64,000 nucleotides of DNA, taken from contig NZ_WTYO01000002.1 in the NCBI RefSeq assembly GCF_009827515.1, forward strand, positions 614,873-678,872, in the 5' to 3' direction. Within the stretch, counting starts at the first letter, position 1; each line of letters opens with the position of its first letter. A model generated the notes under the pieces. It searched no databases and was not told the DNA's origin. It saw only the letters and a list, made by a program, of their open reading frames with translations. The position numbers and the translations under genes were made by a program. This stretch comes from Pelagerythrobacter marinus. GTDB lineage: Bacteria; Pseudomonadota; Alphaproteobacteria; Sphingomonadales; Sphingomonadaceae. Below are positions 46,450-56,291 of the stretch, one piece after another.

Positions 46450-47708
46450 CGGTACCCGCCCCTCGCTGCACCGACCGGCGCGCGCCTTCCGGCTGCGCCC
46501 CGCCCGCCCTGTCCTTCGCGGCAGCGCGCGCGCTGCTCGACACCTTCGGGCCGGTCGACGGGATGGAACGGATCCGTCCGGAACAAGCAGCGGGCCGAGT
46601 CCTTGCCGAGCCGGTCCTGGCCGCCCGCGACACGCCCGTCCGCGATCTGGCGGCCATGGACGGGTTCGCGATCGCGGCCGCCACGCCGGGCCCCCGGCGG
46701 ATCTTCCGGGTAGAGGGGCGCTCGCTGCCGGGCGGGCCGCCCCCGCCGCCGCTGCCCCCCGGCGGCGCCTGCCGGGTGACGACCGGGGCGCCGCTGCCCG
46801 CCAACGCCGCGCAAGTGGTGATCGACGAACGGGCCGTGCGCTCGGGGTCCACGGTCGCCCTCGCCGTCCCCCCCGGCGACAAGCCCCACGTCAGGCGGCG
46901 AGCGTCGGATTTCGCGGCCGGCGAGGCCGTGCTGGCAGCCGGGATGCAACTGACGCCGGCGGCCCTCGTAACCGCCGTGGCCTCTGCCGCCGACGCGGTC
47001 GTCGTCCGCCGCCGGCCGCGGGTGGCGATCCTGGCCACGGGGGACGAATTGCCGGGCACGGGGTCGGCGCTGTCCGGCGCGAACGGCATTCCCGACAGCG
47101 TGACGCCCGCGCTCGCCGCCATGATCGCCGCGGCCGGCGCGACCCCCGCGGCAATCTGCCACCTGCCCGACGAACGGGGCGCGATCGAACGCGCCCTGGC
47201 CGCCCACCTCGGCCCGCGCGGCGAAACGCAGCGGGCCGACGCCGTCGTCATCACGGGCGGCGCATCGCGCGGGGATCGCGATTTCGCACGCCAGGGCGCG
47301 GCCGAAGCGGGGGCGCAGACAATCTTCGCCGGGGTCGCCATGAAGCCGGGCAAGCCGGTATGGTGCGCGCAGCTCGCCGGCCGCCCGATCGTGGGGCTGC
47401 CGGGCAATCCCACCGCGGCGCTGACGGTCGCGCGGCTGTTCCTGCAACCGTTGATCGGGCGCCTTTCGGGACGCGACGCCGCCCGGGAAGAGGCATGGAC
47501 CGCCCTGCCCCTGGCACGCGCCATTCCCGCCAACGGCCCGCGAGAAGCCTTCCTGCTCGCGACGTTCGCAAACGGCCACGTTTCGCTCGCGCAGCGGCAG
47601 GACGCATCGGGCCAGCGCGCGATCGCGCTCGCCACCCACCTCGTGCGCCGCGCGCCCGGCGCCCTTCCGGCGCCGGCCGGCGCGACGGTCGAGGCGCTTC
47701 GGATCTGA
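46446..47708 (+). CDS. moeA: Molybdopterin molybdenumtransferase MoeA
   Basis: Inserts molybdate into adenylated molybdopterin, the last common step of molybdenum-cofactor synthesis. The 420-residue protein has the domain order of MoeA: RDLAAMDGFAIAA, VTTGAPLPANAAQVV, RVAILATGDELPG, VVITGGASRGDRDF and FAGVAMKPGKPVW followed by GLPGNPTAAL. The GTG at 46446 overlaps the cobA stop (GTGA). A poly-proline loop (GGPPPPPLPPGG, near residue 97-108) is unusual. It is probably dedicated to NasA supply; another copy elsewhere in the genome is possible. Confidence 0.92.
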   Translation: MTVPAPRCTDRRAPSGCAPPALSFAAARALLDTFGPVDGMERIRPEQAAGRVLAEPVLAARDTPVRDLAAMDGFAIAAATPGPRRIFRVEGRSLPGGPPPPPLPPGGACRVTTGAPLPANAAQVVIDERAVRSGSTVALAVPPGDKPHVRRRASDFAAGEAVLAAGMQLTPAALVTAVASAADAVVVRRRPRVAILATGDELPGTGSALSGANGIPDSVTPALAAMIAAAGATPAAICHLPDERGAIERALAAHLGPRGETQRADAVVITGGASRGDRDFARQGAAEAGAQTIFAGVAMKPGKPVWCAQLAGRPIVGLPGNPTAALTVARLFLQPLIGRLSGRDAAREEAWTALPLARAIPANGPREAFLLATFANGHVSLAQRQDASGQRAIALATHLVRRAPGALPAPAGATVEALRI

Positions 47709-47712
47709 CCCG

Positions 47713-48258
47713 GTGACGGCGGTTCTCGGTGCGATCCTGGCCGGCGGGCGATCGCGGCGTTTCGGCAGCGACAAGGCGGCGGCGACGATCGGGGGGCGCA
47801 GCCTGCTGGACCATGCCGCAAGCTCGCTGGCGCGGCAGGTGAGCGCAGTCGTCGTCTGCGGCCGCGCCCACCCTGCCCTGCGCGCGCTGGCCGATGTCCC
47901 GCGCCCGGGCCTGGGCCCACTGGGCGGCCTCGCCGCGGCGCTGTCATGTGCGCGCCATGAGGGGTTTGACGGCGTGCTGTGCGTGCCGGTGGACCTCCAC
48001 CCCGTGCCCGACGACCTCGCCCGGCGGCTCGGCCACCACGCGCCCGCGGTCCTCGACGGCCAGCACGCGGCGGGGTTCTGGCCGGCCGGCCTGGCCGATC
48101 CGCTGGTCGATCACCTGGCCGGGGGCGGGCGCTCGTTCCGTTCCTGGATCGACGCGACCGGGGCGGTCCGCATCCCATGCGAGACGGCGCCGGTGAACAT
48201 CAATCGCCCGGGCGACCTGGCCGAGGCGCGGCGAAGAACCGGCGGCGCACCGCCCTGA
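47713..48258 (+). CDS. mobA: Molybdenum cofactor guanylyltransferase MobA
   Basis: Attaches GMP to molybdopterin to make the MGD cofactor used by NasA. The 181-residue nucleotidyltransferase has the GTP-binding signature ILAGGRSRRFGSDKAAATIG at residues 8-27, PGLGPLGGLAAAL and the metal-binding CVPVDLHPVP, where VD replaces the more usual CD or PD. The C-terminal FRSWIDATGAV and NINRPGDLAEA blocks are typical. The GTG start at 47713 lies 4 nt after moeA. Last gene of the nitrate operon. Confidence 0.9.
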   Translation: MTAVLGAILAGGRSRRFGSDKAAATIGGRSLLDHAASSLARQVSAVVVCGRAHPALRALADVPRPGLGPLGGLAAALSCARHEGFDGVLCVPVDLHPVPDDLARRLGHHAPAVLDGQHAAGFWPAGLADPLVDHLAGGGRSFRSWIDATGAVRIPCETAPVNINRPGDLAEARRRTGGAPP

Positions 48259-48322
48259 TCGCCCCGGCCCCGCCCGCGCCCCCCGCATTGCTGCGCGCCC
48301 GATTGCCCGATAGAGGGGCGCG

Positions 48323-49222
48323 ATGCGATTGCGCCATATCGAAGTGTTCTATGCCGTTTACCGGACCGGGTCGGTCACCGGCGCGGCGCAGGAACTGAAC
48401 GTGTCCCAGCCTTCGGTCAGCAAGGTCCTGCGCCATGCGGAGGACCAGCTCGGCTATCCCCTCTTCCGGCGGAACAAGGGGCGGCTGGAGCCGACCGAGG
48501 CGGCGCACGAGCTGTTCGGCGAAGTGGACGAGGTCTATCGCCAGGTCCGCTCGCTGCGCCAGACGGCCAAGAACATCGGCGCGCGCCGCGGGGGCCATAT
48601 CCGCCTGGGCCTGCTTCCCTCGCTCGGCTTCGGCGTCATCCCGGAGGCGATCGCGCGGCTGCGCGACGAACACCCCGACGTCAGCTTCGAGCTCGACACG
48701 CTCCATTCGCGTGACATCGCCAGCTCGCTGCACGAGCGCGAGCTGGACCTCGCGATCGGATACGGCAGCGCGGCCAAGTCGCGCCTGGCCGTGCGCCAGG
48801 TGGGCGAGATCGAGCTGCTCGTCGCCGCGCGCAAGGCCGATTTCGTCCCCGCGGGCGGGGTGGTCGATTTCGAGGACCTCGACGGGCGCGACTTCATCGG
48901 CCTGCGCGACAGCGGCCCTTCGGGCGCGGTCCTGCTGGACGAGATCGACCGCCTGGGCATAACCCCGCGCGAAGTCGTCACCGCGCGCACCTATTATGTC
49001 GCGCTCGCCCTCGTACAGCGGGGCGTGGGCCTGACCGTGGTGGACGAGTTCACCGCCCGCTCCATGCCGGGCGCGGACGTCGGCTTCTACCCGTTCCGCA
49101 AGCCGGTCGTCTCGCCGGTTTCGGCCTACTTCCTGCGCGACAACCCGGCGGCCGAGCTGCTGACCGGTTTTCTCGACACGGTGGAGGAAACGCTGGGCGC
49201 AAAGCCCGATCCGCGCGCATAA
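48323..49222 (+). CDS. LysR-family regulator of the peptide/amino-acid locus
   Basis: A 299-residue LysR-type regulator. The winged helix-turn-helix is at residues 1-65 (MRLRHIEVFYAVYRTGSVTG, then AAQELNVSQPSVSKVLRHAE), and the effector domain begins near RRGGHIRLGLLPSLGFGVIP. This HTH style is shared with regulators of amino-acid and organic-acid uptake. It is the first gene before the TonB-dependent receptor, symporter and gamma-glutamyltransferase genes, all on the same strand, so they are likely targets (inference). Confidence 0.9.
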   Translation: MRLRHIEVFYAVYRTGSVTGAAQELNVSQPSVSKVLRHAEDQLGYPLFRRNKGRLEPTEAAHELFGEVDEVYRQVRSLRQTAKNIGARRGGHIRLGLLPSLGFGVIPEAIARLRDEHPDVSFELDTLHSRDIASSLHERELDLAIGYGSAAKSRLAVRQVGEIELLVAARKADFVPAGGVVDFEDLDGRDFIGLRDSGPSGAVLLDEIDRLGITPREVVTARTYYVALALVQRGVGLTVVDEFTARSMPGADVGFYPFRKPVVSPVSAYFLRDNPAAELLTGFLDTVEETLGAKPDPRA

Positions 49223-49349
49223 CCGCAGGCTATAGCGCAGCGAAGTGTTAATCCCGCAGCGTCCTTGTCTTCGCAAAGCCGCCGGTGCCACAAAAGTGAC
49301 ATAGGCCGAATTGGCCATACACCCACGCATCTTCCAAGGGGGGAAGTTC

Positions 49350-52300
49350 ATGACACGCTCTCGGCGCATCTTGCTGCGCGCATTCTTCATGGCCGGCACC
49401 GCCGGTCTCGCCTCGCCCGCTCTCGCCCAGCCCGCGCCGATCGGCGTGGGCGAACCGCAGGAGGCCGCGCCCGAAGAGCCGGCCGAAATCGTGGTCGTCG
49501 GCTCGCAGATCAAGGGTTCGAAGATCACCGACACCCTGCCGGTGACCGTGCTCGACACCGACAATATCGACGCCATCGCCGCGTCTTCGGGCGACGAGCT
49601 GTTCCGCGCGATCCCGCAGGCCGGCGACGTCGGCTTCAACGAACAGCGCACGACCGGCGGGATCAACGACGCGCGCGGCGACGTGGCCTCGATCAACCTG
49701 CGCTCGCTCGGCACCGGCAACACGCTGGTCCTGCTCAACGGCCGGCGCATGGTCCTGCACCCGGGCTACCAGACCGAGAACCTGGTCCCGGTCACCTCGG
49801 TCAACGCCAACGCGATCCCCGTCGCCGGCGTCCGCCGGCTGGAGGTCCTGCGCGACGGCGCGGCCGCGATCTACGGCACCGACGCGGTCGGCGGCGTGGT
49901 CAACACCGTGCTGCGCGACAATTTCGACGGCGTCACCGCCGAAGTGCAATACGGCGGCTCCGAAGGCACCTCGCTGCGCGAGTTCGATGCCGAGCTGGCG
50001 ATGGGCCGCACCTTCAACCAGGGGCGGACCAATATCTCGCTGTTCGCCAACTTCCTGAACCGCGAAGGTATGCCGGCAAGCGACCGCGAATATTCGCGCA
50101 GCTACGACATCCGCCGGTTCGTCGAGGGCACGCCGTTCGAAGGCGACACCGATTTCGACAACCGTTCGACCAACTCGCCTTTCGGCGAATTCCAGCTCTA
50201 CGACTATACCGCGACCGTGCGCCAGAACGGCAACGCGATCACCTCGCCCAGCGATTACTGGCATATCCAGCCCGACACGATCGCCGGCTGCGTCGCGGAC
50301 CTGGGCAACGGCCTGTGCGCCGACAACTCGACCCAGAACTCCAACAGCGAGGAAGACCGCCTCTACCGCTACAACACCGCCAACGATCGCTGGATCGTCG
50401 GCGATACCCAGCGGTTCAACGGCTTCCTGTTCGCCAACCACGAGTTCGACAGCGGGCTGGAAGTCTTCGCCGAAGCCGGCCTCTACCTGTCCGACTACAA
50501 GACCCACCGCGAGGCCGACGCCCCGCTCAACGCGGTCGACATCATCGTTCCGGCGAACAATTACTGGAACCCGTTCGGGCCGACGCACTTTTCCGACGGC
50601 AGCGAGAACCCGAACCGCCTGCCGGGGCTCGACATCCCGGACGAAGGCGTGGCGATGATCCTCAACGATTACCGCTTCGTCGATGCCGGACCGGAAGTGA
50701 TCGAGGTCAAGAACACCAATTACCGCCTGCTCGCCGGCCTTCGCGGCGAAGTCGAGGGGTGGAACTGGGAATCGGCGTTCGTCTGGTCCGAAGCGACGAC
50801 CGAGGACAAGTCGAACCGCATCAGCAACACCTTGCTGCAGCAGTCGCTCGCGCTTGAAACGCCCATGGCCTACAACGTCTTCAACGGCGGCAACCTGGCC
50901 GATTTCCCGAACGGCGACGGCACGCCCAACGACCAGGCGATCATCGATGCGATCACGGTCGATGCCTATCGCACGAACAAGAGCCAGCTGGGCATGTGGG
51001 ACCTGCGCGTCTCGCGCCCCGACCTGCTGGCCCTGCCGGCCGGCGACGTCGGCGTCGCCTTCGGCGCGGAGTACCGGTACGAGGCGTTCAAGGACGATCG
51101 CGACGACCGGCTCGACGGCACGATCACCTTCACCAACCCGGTTTCGGGCGAGTTCCACACCAACGACCTGCTCGGATCGAGCGCGACCCCCGATTCCTCG
51201 GGCGATCGCGACGTGGCCTCTGCCTACCTCGAGTTCGCGATCCCGGTGATCAGCCCGTTCATGGACGTGCCGCTGGTCGAGGCGTTCGAAGTGCAGGCCG
51301 CGGCCCGTTTCGAAAGCTATTCCGACGTGGGCGAGATCCTGAAGCCCAAGGTAGCGGCGGCCTGGACCGTCTTCCCCTGGCTGAAGTTCCGCGGCTCCTA
51401 CTCCGAAGGGTTCCGCGCGCCCAACCTCGTGCAGATCAACGAGAACGGCCTCGAACGCAGCAACGGCCGGCTCGACTACGTCCGCTGCGAGGCGGATATC
51501 CGCGCCGGGCGGATCGACACGATCGACGATTGCGGCCGCTCGCAGTCGGTCGTCAGCGAACGCCAGGGTTCCAGCGAGCTGGGGCCGGAGGAGAACAACT
51601 CCTACTCGCTCGGCGTCGTCCTGCAGCCGAACATCGCCAACGGCCGCTTCGGCCAGATCACCGCGACGGTCGATTACTGGCGCATCAACCAGACCGACGT
51701 GGTCGGCATCTTCGGCGACGACAACCAGATCGCCTACGACTACCTGCTGCGCGTGCGCGGTTCGTCCAACCCGGCGGTGGTGCGCGACGCGCCGACGCAG
51801 GAAGACATCGACAACTTCGCCGGTACCGGGCTGGAACCGGTGGGCGAGATCGTGCGGGTGCTCGACAACTACCTGAACCTGCTGCCGCGCCGGATCGAGG
51901 GGATCGACTTCACCGTCCACTACGAGCTGGACGACACGGCGATCGGCGACTTCTCGCTCAACGTCAACGCGGCACACCTGCTGCGCTTCGACCAGGAGCC
52001 TTCGCCCGAGGCGCAGGAGATCATCGACGCGCAGGCCGCGGGCGAGATCTCGCAGGGCTTCGTCGTGGACGGCGCGGAAGGCCTGCTGCGGCAGGAAGGC
52101 AACCCGCGCTGGCGCCTGTCGAGCTCGCTCACCTGGCGCATGGGCAACTTCGGTGCCGGCGTGTTCGGGCGCTATGTCAGCTCGGTGAAGGACACCGGCG
52201 CGACGCTGAGCGACGGGACGCAGTTCGTCGTCGACGACTGGGCCTATGCCAACGTCTACGTCCAGTACACGTTCGACGAGGGGCCGCTCGACAACACCCG

Positions 52301-52430
52301 CCTGCGGCTGGGCGTGCGCAACATCACCAACGAGGCCCCGCCGCTGGCCGACAGCAGCTTCGGCTACCTGGGTTCGCTGCACTCCAGCCGGGGCCGTTAC
52401 TGGTACGGCTCGATCCGCAAGCGGTTCTGA
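49350..52430 (+). CDS. TonB-dependent receptor
   Basis: A 1026-residue outer-membrane active transporter. Signal peptide about 1-30 (MTRSRRILLRAFFMAGTAGL), an acidic Pro/Glu segment, the TonB box-like EIVVVGSQI, then the plug with LLNGRRMVLHPGYQTENL and VLRDGAAAIYGTDAVGGVVNTV, and a 22-strand barrel. The C-terminus WYGSIRKRF ends in the aromatic residue needed for Bam recognition. Length and plug style fit the large receptors for oligomeric nutrients of Sphingomonadales. AAGGGGGGAAG precedes the ATG at 49350. It is the probable outer-membrane port of the locus. Confidence 0.93.
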   Translation: MTRSRRILLRAFFMAGTAGLASPALAQPAPIGVGEPQEAAPEEPAEIVVVGSQIKGSKITDTLPVTVLDTDNIDAIAASSGDELFRAIPQAGDVGFNEQRTTGGINDARGDVASINLRSLGTGNTLVLLNGRRMVLHPGYQTENLVPVTSVNANAIPVAGVRRLEVLRDGAAAIYGTDAVGGVVNTVLRDNFDGVTAEVQYGGSEGTSLREFDAELAMGRTFNQGRTNISLFANFLNREGMPASDREYSRSYDIRRFVEGTPFEGDTDFDNRSTNSPFGEFQLYDYTATVRQNGNAITSPSDYWHIQPDTIAGCVADLGNGLCADNSTQNSNSEEDRLYRYNTANDRWIVGDTQRFNGFLFANHEFDSGLEVFAEAGLYLSDYKTHREADAPLNAVDIIVPANNYWNPFGPTHFSDGSENPNRLPGLDIPDEGVAMILNDYRFVDAGPEVIEVKNTNYRLLAGLRGEVEGWNWESAFVWSEATTEDKSNRISNTLLQQSLALETPMAYNVFNGGNLADFPNGDGTPNDQAIIDAITVDAYRTNKSQLGMWDLRVSRPDLLALPAGDVGVAFGAEYRYEAFKDDRDDRLDGTITFTNPVSGEFHTNDLLGSSATPDSSGDRDVASAYLEFAIPVISPFMDVPLVEAFEVQAAARFESYSDVGEILKPKVAAAWTVFPWLKFRGSYSEGFRAPNLVQINENGLERSNGRLDYVRCEADIRAGRIDTIDDCGRSQSVVSERQGSSELGPEENNSYSLGVVLQPNIANGRFGQITATVDYWRINQTDVVGIFGDDNQIAYDYLLRVRGSSNPAVVRDAPTQEDIDNFAGTGLEPVGEIVRVLDNYLNLLPRRIEGIDFTVHYELDDTAIGDFSLNVNAAHLLRFDQEPSPEAQEIIDAQAAGEISQGFVVDGAEGLLRQEGNPRWRLSSSLTWRMGNFGAGVFGRYVSSVKDTGATLSDGTQFVVDDWAYANVYVQYTFDEGPLDNTRLRLGVRNITNEAPPLADSSFGYLGSLHSSRGRYWYGSIRKRF

Positions 52431-52470
52431 CCGCGTGCCGGCGCGGCGCGCACCGGCAGCCGGGCCGCGA

Positions 52471-52512
52471 TCCCGCCACCGGCCGTTCCCCCCGGGAACG
52501 GCCCCGGCGGGA
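52471..52512 (+). terminator. Large hairpin after the TonB-dependent receptor
   Basis: Two nested perfect stems, TCCCGCC/GGCGGGA (52471-52477 with 52506-52512) and GGCCGTTCCC/GGGAACGGCC (52481-52490 with 52494-52503), with a CCC loop. No T-run follows on either strand, so it may be an mRNA 3' stabiliser or a Rho-type site rather than an intrinsic terminator. The rest of the 288-bp gap shows no gene. Confidence 0.5.
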
Positions 52513-52718
52513 CCGGTCGCGGCGGCCGGGCGGCCGCCCGCGCGACGCCGGGCGCGGCGGCCGCGATCGCGGTTCGGGCCCCCGCTGCGCCGCAAGCTCT
52601 TCCACAGGGAGCGAACTTCCTGTTTGTCAACGCGGTTCCGGCGCTCGATAACGCATCCGCGACCGGTGCGCTGGCCGGTCGCACCACAATTGCGCAGCGC
52701 CCCCGGGAGGACTTTTAA

Positions 52719-53975
52719 ATGATACGCTCGCTCGCCAGCCGATGGTTTGCCATCGTCCTGTGGAAACGCATTCTCGCCGCGCTCGTCCTCGGTGCCCTCG
52801 CCGGGCTGGCGCTGGGCGAATCGGCCGAACAGATCCGCTGGATCGGCGACCTGTTCATCCGCATGATCCGGATGCTGATCGTGCCGCTCGTCTTCGTCAC
52901 GCTGGTTTCGGGCGTGATCGCGATGAAGGACCCGAAGCGACTCGGATCGATCGGGAGCAAGGCGATCGCGCTCTACCTGGGGACCACGTTCGGGGCGATC
53001 GTGATCGGGATCGGGCTGGCGCTGCTGTTCCGCCCCGGCGTCGGGATCGACCTGTCGGGCGCGGAGGCGACGACGCTGGACGAGGCCGGATCGCTGGCCG
53101 ACCGCCTGCTGGGCATCGTGCCCGAAAACCCCTTCGCCGCCTTCGCCGAAGGCAACGTGCTGGCGGTGATCTTCTTCGCGATCATGGTCGGCGCCGGCCT
53201 GATCATGGCCGCCGAGCGCGGGCAGCCGCTGGCGCGGATCTTCGAGGCGGGATCGGAAACGATGCTGAAGGTGACCGCCATCGTGATGGAATTCGCCCCC
53301 TTCGGCGTCTTCGCGCTGGTCGCCTGGGTCATGGGCACCGTGGGGCCGGGCACGTTCCTCAACGTCTTCCTGCTCGCGGTGGCGGTATATCTCGGCTGTT
53401 TCCTGCACATGCTGATCGTGCACGGGGCGATCGTGAAGTTCTTCGCCCGCCTGCCGGTCCTGCCGTTCTTCCGCGGGGTGCGCGAACCGCAGCTGGTCGC
53501 CTATTCGACCTCGTCCAGCTCGGCCACCCTGCCCGCCAGCCTCTCGGCGGCAGAGCACAACCTCGGCATCCAGCCGCCGGTCGCGTCCTCCGTCCTGCCG
53601 CTGGGCGCGACGATCAACATGGACGGCACCGCGCTCTACGTCGCGCTGATCTCGATCTTCGCGGCGCAGGCCTTCGGCGTGCCGCTCGACCTGTTCGACT
53701 ACCTGCTGATCGGGCTCACCACCACGCTCGTCTCGGTCGGCACCGCCTCGGTCCCTTCCGCCTCGCTGTTCCTGATGGCCGCGGTGCTGAACGTGATCGG
53801 GATGAGCGCGGCGCAGACCGCCATCGTCGTCGGCTTCATCCTGCCGTTCGACCGTATCCTCGACATGATGCGCACGGTCGCCAACATCACCGGCGACATG
53901 GCCGTGGCGACCGTCGTCGCCGTGTGGGAGGACGAGATCGACCGCGACGTCTACAACGCGCTGCCGACGGAGTAG
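52719..53975 (+). CDS. Dicarboxylate/amino acid:cation symporter (DAACS)
   Basis: A 418-residue inner-membrane transporter of the GltP/DctA family, importing acidic amino acids or C4-dicarboxylates with H+ or Na+. Family motifs are present: the serine-rich re-entrant loop [13 protein letters not shown], the [20 protein letters not shown] motif in helix 7 and the late [14 protein letters not shown] segment. GGGAGG lies before the ATG. With the two gamma-glutamyltransferases in the locus, glutamate is a natural substrate guess. Confidence 0.92.
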   Translation: MIRSLASRWFAIVLWKRILAALVLGALAGLALGESAEQIRWIGDLFIRMIRMLIVPLVFVTLVSGVIAMKDPKRLGSIGSKAIALYLGTTFGAIVIGIGLALLFRPGVGIDLSGAEATTLDEAGSLADRLLGIVPENPFAAFAEGNVLAVIFFAIMVGAGLIMAAERGQPLARIFEAGSETMLKVTAIVMEFAPFGVFALVAWVMGTVGPGTFLNVFLLAVAVYLGCFLHMLIVHGAIVKFFARLPVLPFFRGVREPQLVAYSTSSSSATLPASLSAAEHNLGIQPPVASSVLPLGATINMDGTALYVALISIFAAQAFGVPLDLFDYLLIGLTTTLVSVGTASVPSASLFLMAAVLNVIGMSAAQTAIVVGFILPFDRILDMMRTVANITGDMAVATVVAVWEDEIDRDVYNALPTE

Positions 53976-53982
53976 GAACCCG

Positions 53983-54393
53983 ATGCAACCGTTCCACCTC
54001 GCCTTCCCCACCACCGACCTGGCCGCGACCCGCGCCTTCCTGGTCGATGCGATCGGCGCGCGGGTGGGGCGCGAATCGGAACGGTGGGTCGATTTCGACC
54101 TCTTCGGGCACCAGGTCACCGCCCACCTGGTCGATGCGGCAGGCGCCGCGCCGACCAACCCGGTGGACGGCCGAGCCGTCCCCGCGTTCCATTTCGGCGT
54201 CGTGCTGGACTGGAACGCGTGGGAGGCGCTGGCCGAGCGGCTGCGCGAGCGCGGCGTCCCCTTCGTGATCGAGCCTTACGTCCGCTTCGCCGGCAAGCCG
54301 GGCGAACAGGGCACTTTCTTCGTGCGCGATCCGGCCGGGACCGCGCTGGAGTTCAAGACCTTTCGCGACATGGACCACCTTTTCGCGACCTGA
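53983..54393 (+). CDS. VOC-family (glyoxalase-like) protein
   Basis: A 136-residue vicinal-oxygen-chelate protein with two beta-alpha-beta-beta-beta modules: [20 protein letters not shown] at the start and [20 protein letters not shown] in the second half. Candidate metal ligands are His4, the His in [11 protein letters not shown], His in FHFGV and Glu in ALEFKTF. The reaction is unknown. It starts 7 nt after the symporter stop and 14 nt before the gamma-glutamyltransferase, so it belongs to that operon. Confidence 0.82.
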   Translation: MQPFHLAFPTTDLAATRAFLVDAIGARVGRESERWVDFDLFGHQVTAHLVDAAGAAPTNPVDGRAVPAFHFGVVLDWNAWEALAERLRERGVPFVIEPYVRFAGKPGEQGTFFVRDPAGTALEFKTFRDMDHLFAT

Positions 54394-54407
54394 GGGGGAG
54401 ATAACCG

Positions 54408-56171
54408 ATGAAGCGTTTCGTCGCCGCGCTCGCGGCCGCCACCGTCTGCTGCCTGCCCGTGGTGCAGGCGCCGCTCGCCGCGCAGCAACTGCTCGACTAC
54501 GACACGATCCACCACCCGGTGATCGACGACGAGGCCATGGTGGTCAGCCAGAACGCGCTGTCCAGCCGGATCGGCGCGCAGATCATCGCGCAGGGCGGCA
54601 ACGCCGTCGATGCCGCGGTTGCCACGGCCTTCGCGCTCGCCGTCACCCTGCCGCGCGCGGGCAACCTGGGCGGCGGCGGCTTCATGCTGGTCTACCTGGC
54701 GGAAGAGGACCGCACGGTCGCGATCGACTATCGCACGGCCGCCCCCGCCGCGGCGGAGGCAAAGCTGTTCCTCGACCGCAAGGGCCGGCGCGAGGATAAC
54801 GCCGACTATGGCCACATGGCCGCCGCCGTCCCCGGCACCGTGGCGGGCATGAAGCTGGCGCACGAGCGCTGGGGTTCGCTGCCGTGGGAAGACGTCGTGC
54901 GCCCGGCGGTGGAGCTGGCGCGCGACGGGATCGTGGTCACCCGCGACCTGTCGGAGGCGCTGCGCTGGGGCCGCAAGCGGCTGGCAAGCTCGGACGCCGC
55001 GATCGCGACGTTCTTCAAGCCCGACGGCAGCCCCTACATGTACGGCGAGACGCTGAAGCAGCCCGAACTGGCCTGGACGCTGGAACGGATCGCCACCGTC
55101 GGCGCGGACGATTTCTACCGCGGCGAGATCGCGCGGCGGATCGTCGCCGACATGGAGGCGCAGGGCGGGCTGATCGCGATGAGCGACCTCGCCGCCTACG
55201 AGGCGAAGCTGCGCGAACCGATTGCGACCGATTACCGCGGGCTCCACGTCGTCACGATGCCGCCGGCCAGCTCGGGCGGGGTCGCCCTGCTCCAGATGCT
55301 GAACATGCTGGAACGCTTCAACCTCAAGGAAATGGGGCACAACAGCGCCTCCACCGTCCATATCCTGGCCGAAACGATGAAGCTCGCCTATGCCGACCGG
55401 CGCAAGTCGATGGGCGATCCCGATTTCGTCGACAACCCGGTCGAACTGCTGATTTCGAAGGACTACGCGGCCCGCCGCGCGCAGCAGATCTCGCGCCAGG
55501 GCAGCACCCCGCCCGAAGCGATCTCGCCGTTCGATCCGCTCGCTTACGAGAGCCCGGACACGACCCATTTCTCGATCGTCGACCGGCAGGGCAACGTCGT
55601 TTCCAACACCTACACGCTCGGCTCCTCGTTCGGATCGGGCGCGCTGGTGGAAGGCGCGGGCTTCCTGCTCGACAACCAGATCAAGAACTTCTCGCTGCGC
55701 GTGAACGTGCCCGGCGCGACTTATTCCAACAGCGAGATGAACAAGATCGCGCCCGGCAAGCGCATGATGTCGAGCATGACGCCGACGATCGTCTTCCGCG
55801 ATGGCAAGCCGTTCCTGGTGGTCGGCTCGCCCGGCGGCAGCACGATCATCAACACCGTGCTGCAGATCATCCTCAACGTCGCCGATCACGACATGAACGT
55901 GGCCGAGGCGACGTTCGCGCCGCGCCTGCACCAGAACTGGAAACCCTCGGAACTGGAGCTGGAGCCGGGCTTCAACATCGATTCGGTCCGCGTGCTCCAG
56001 TCGCTCGGCCACGAGATCGAGGTGCGCGACACGATCGGCAGCGCGCAGGTCATCATGCTCGAAGGCGGCAAGGTCCTCGGCGCGGCCGACCCGCGCCGCC
56101 CCGGCTCGGGCGCGGCCGGCGTCGGCAACCTCGCGGTCGAGAGCCGCGAAGGGGCCGCCGCGCTGCCCTGA
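54408..56171 (+). CDS. ggt: Gamma-glutamyltransferase (first copy), exported
   Basis: N-terminal-nucleophile hydrolase that cleaves gamma-glutamyl bonds of glutathione and related peptides, usually in the periplasm. Signal peptide about 1-26. Landmarks are GGNAVDAAVATAFALAVTLP, GGGGFMLVYL, the autocleavage site and nucleophile Thr385 in SPDTTHFSIVD, and the oxyanion block MSSMTPTIVFRDG with VVGSPGGSTIIN. The 587-residue precursor should self-cleave into large and small subunits before Thr385. Last gene of the symporter-VOC-ggt unit, ending in a bidirectional terminator. Confidence 0.95.
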   Translation: MKRFVAALAAATVCCLPVVQAPLAAQQLLDYDTIHHPVIDDEAMVVSQNALSSRIGAQIIAQGGNAVDAAVATAFALAVTLPRAGNLGGGGFMLVYLAEEDRTVAIDYRTAAPAAAEAKLFLDRKGRREDNADYGHMAAAVPGTVAGMKLAHERWGSLPWEDVVRPAVELARDGIVVTRDLSEALRWGRKRLASSDAAIATFFKPDGSPYMYGETLKQPELAWTLERIATVGADDFYRGEIARRIVADMEAQGGLIAMSDLAAYEAKLREPIATDYRGLHVVTMPPASSGGVALLQMLNMLERFNLKEMGHNSASTVHILAETMKLAYADRRKSMGDPDFVDNPVELLISKDYAARRAQQISRQGSTPPEAISPFDPLAYESPDTTHFSIVDRQGNVVSNTYTLGSSFGSGALVEGAGFLLDNQIKNFSLRVNVPGATYSNSEMNKIAPGKRMMSSMTPTIVFRDGKPFLVVGSPGGSTIINTVLQIILNVADHDMNVAEATFAPRLHQNWKPSELELEPGFNIDSVRVLQSLGHEIEVRDTIGSAQVIMLEGGKVLGAADPRRPGSGAAGVGNLAVESREGAAALP

Positions 56172-56235
56172 GGCGCCCTGGCCTGAGCCGCCCTGGCCTG
56201 AGCCAGCCCGCGGCCCCGGCCGGCAAGCGGGCATG

Positions 56236-56273
56236 AAAAAGGCGCCGTCCGGTCCAGCCGGGCGGCGCCTTTT
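56236..56273. terminator. Bidirectional terminator between ggt and ridA
   Basis: Stem GGCGCCG/CGGCGCC (56241-56247 with 56263-56269) with an inner pairing, flanked by AAAAA on the left and TTTT on the right, so it can stop transcription from both convergent operons. Confidence 0.85.
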
Positions 56274-56291
56274 CGATGTGCGGGCGGGAAG

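Noticed and set aside
49248..54158. A 1636-codon open frame on the minus strand
   Set aside because: It is antisense to the TonB-dependent receptor and the symporter, both of which have clear family motifs; long shadow frames are expected at this GC content and the translation has no domain.
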